Both the position numbers and the translations under genes were made by a program. From contig NZ_JACVMX010000012.1 in assembly GCF_014530035.1 (NCBI RefSeq), positions 1 through 60,397 of the forward strand: a stretch of DNA of 60,397 nt. The letters run 5' to 3'. The number at the start of each line of letters is the position of its first letter. Within the stretch, counting starts at the first letter, position 1. The notes beneath the pieces are model-generated. The model made no database searches. It had not been told where the DNA came from and saw nothing but the letters and a program-made list of their open reading frames with translations. Positions 59,776 through 60,397 of this stretch are shown piece by piece. The stretch comes from Leucobacter sp. cx-328. Its GTDB lineage: Bacteria; Actinomycetota; Actinomycetes; Actinomycetales; Microbacteriaceae.

Positions 59776-60279
59776 ATGAGTACTGCACCGTTGCAAGTGG
59801 TCTTGGCGCGCACACATGTGTGGGTGCCAGTGGCCCTGTTGTTGCTCGCCACAGTAGTGAGCAACGCCCCGCGACAATTCGGAGAAATCTCGTATTGGAT
59901 AAGCGTTGCGCTGACTACTGCTGGTTTGGGTGCCATTGCTATTTCGGGCTACTTTCGCAAAGGACTGCTCAGCGCAATGCCCGCGGCCGCGGCGCTATTT
60001 TTGGTTTTCGCGTTGTGGCCCGTCTATAGCGGTCTAGTGAGCCTCGCGATTGATCCAATGCAGCCAAATCAAAGTTACGCGGTCGTGTTTGCCTTGGCGC
60101 TTCTTGCCGGGTTCGTTGCCATGGCGCTCGCTTGGAAGGCGCAAGTGGCTCCTCGGCACGCTCAGTTCATTGCCTGCGCGCTGTTTGGGTCACTGCTTGG
60201 ATGCCTGGCTTTCGGCTGGGTGCTGAATTTCGCCGGTATTGATCTTCTGGGCGGCCTGGGTGCGTTTTTAGGGTTATAG
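59776..60279 (+). CDS. Multi-pass membrane protein, truncated by IS insertion
   Basis: A frame of 167 residues with four or five hydrophobic segments: HVWVPVALLLLATVVS, ISVALTTAGLGAIAIS, AAALFLVFALWPVYSG, VVFALALLAGFVAMALAW and FIACALFGSLLGCLAFGWVL. GAGGAGG 5 nt before the ATG marks it as a real gene. Its last residues and TAG stop are encoded by the IS end that starts at 60271, so the native C-terminus is missing. No family is recognised; it may have been an O-antigen ligase-like or other polytopic protein. Confidence 0.6.
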   Translation: MSTAPLQVVLARTHVWVPVALLLLATVVSNAPRQFGEISYWISVALTTAGLGAIAISGYFRKGLLSAMPAAAALFLVFALWPVYSGLVSLAIDPMQPNQSYAVVFALALLAGFVAMALAWKAQVAPRHAQFIACALFGSLLGCLAFGWVLNFAGIDLLGGLGAFLGL

Positions 60280-60397
60280 GACAAAACGTGTGTAACGAAT
60301 CCTGATCTAGCCGCATAAACACGCCCCTAAACAAGGACCGTCTTACCCCGGCACCATTAACCGTGCCGGAAATCAGTAACACCACCCATTGCGTGAT
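60271..60397 (+). mobile_element. Insertion sequence end, same family as 1-127 (partial)
   Basis: It begins GGGTTATAGGACAAAACG and GTGTGTAA, the inverse of the left-edge terminus. The rest differs from the left piece, so this is the opposite end of the element, probably the region upstream of the transposase. No start of a transposase is visible in the 127 bp. It interrupts the membrane-protein gene. Confidence 0.75.

Overview
The window reads as a stretch of a GC-rich actinobacterial chromosome, most likely a member of the Microbacteriaceae. The evidence is the set and order of genes: glnA2-glnE facing glnA1, sepH, actinobacterial DUF4191/DUF4193/DUF3093/DUF3710/DUF3159/DUF3000 families, a second actinobacterial-type topoisomerase pair (parE/parC), an AcnA aconitase and a lysine/alanine-rich principal sigma factor. 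Almost all genes are core or housekeeping genes. There is no prophage, CRISPR array or biosynthetic cluster. Both edges are exactly 127 bp of the same insertion-sequence family in inverted orientation, so this is probably a whole assembly contig that stops inside two IS copies. The right-hand copy has cut into a membrane-protein gene.

Layout. 0-7.5 kb: IS end, tRNA-Val, peroxiredoxin, flavin reductase, a RibM-type riboflavin transporter behind an FMN riboswitch, a HipBA toxin-antitoxin pair under a perfect 20+20 bp palindrome, an MBL hydrolase and a gap-usp operon. 7.7-12 kb: methionine ABC importer metQNI, a Nif3-like metal protein and a degenerate zinc-ribbon protein. 12-20 kb: RNase P RNA, methionine aminopeptidase and the nitrogen block glnA2-glnE / glnA1. 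20-30 kb: DUF4191-RDD, sucB, lpdA, PAC2 protein, sigA, a CofE-like ligase, a cluster of covarying hairpin repeats, an ATP-grasp enzyme and a DUF7455 protein. 30-39 kb: parE, an EamA transporter, parC, a divergent phosphodiesterase, sepH and DUF4193. 39.1-40.1 kb: a gene-poor island. 40-49 kb: DUF3093, dut, DUF3710, DUF3159, acnA, an Rv0909-like protein, dxs and an acyl-CoA dehydrogenase-fold protein. 49-60 kb: beta-oxidation pair fadJ/fadA, RNase D, DUF3000, hydrolase, ZapE/AFG1 ATPase, PemK-like protein, lipoprotein, ABM protein, tRNA-Val, tRNA-Gly and the IS-interrupted membrane gene.

How the parts connect. GlnE is the adenylyltransferase that should act on GlnA1, which keeps the tyrosine motif; GlnA2 lacks it. 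SucB and Lpd are the E2 and E3 of 2-oxo-acid dehydrogenases and, with aconitase, feed the TCA cycle. MetQNI supplies methionine, and Map removes N-terminal methionine. ParE/ParC flank a transporter gene, an arrangement that still keeps the two subunits close.

Besides the genes, the sequence shows regulatory and repeat structure worth attention. At least ten genes have a TANNNT hexamer 6-7 nt upstream of the start codon and usually no Shine-Dalgarno, the signature of leaderless transcription. In the parC/phosphatase divergence the -10 element of each gene contains the start codon of the other. Two unannotated intergenic repeat families occur: a hairpin family with compensatory stem changes at 28.35-28.67 kb, with a decayed copy at 39.24 kb, and a CGTAGATATG-based element at 49.17 and 58.6 kb. 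A 25-codon small gene sits between glnE and glnA1.
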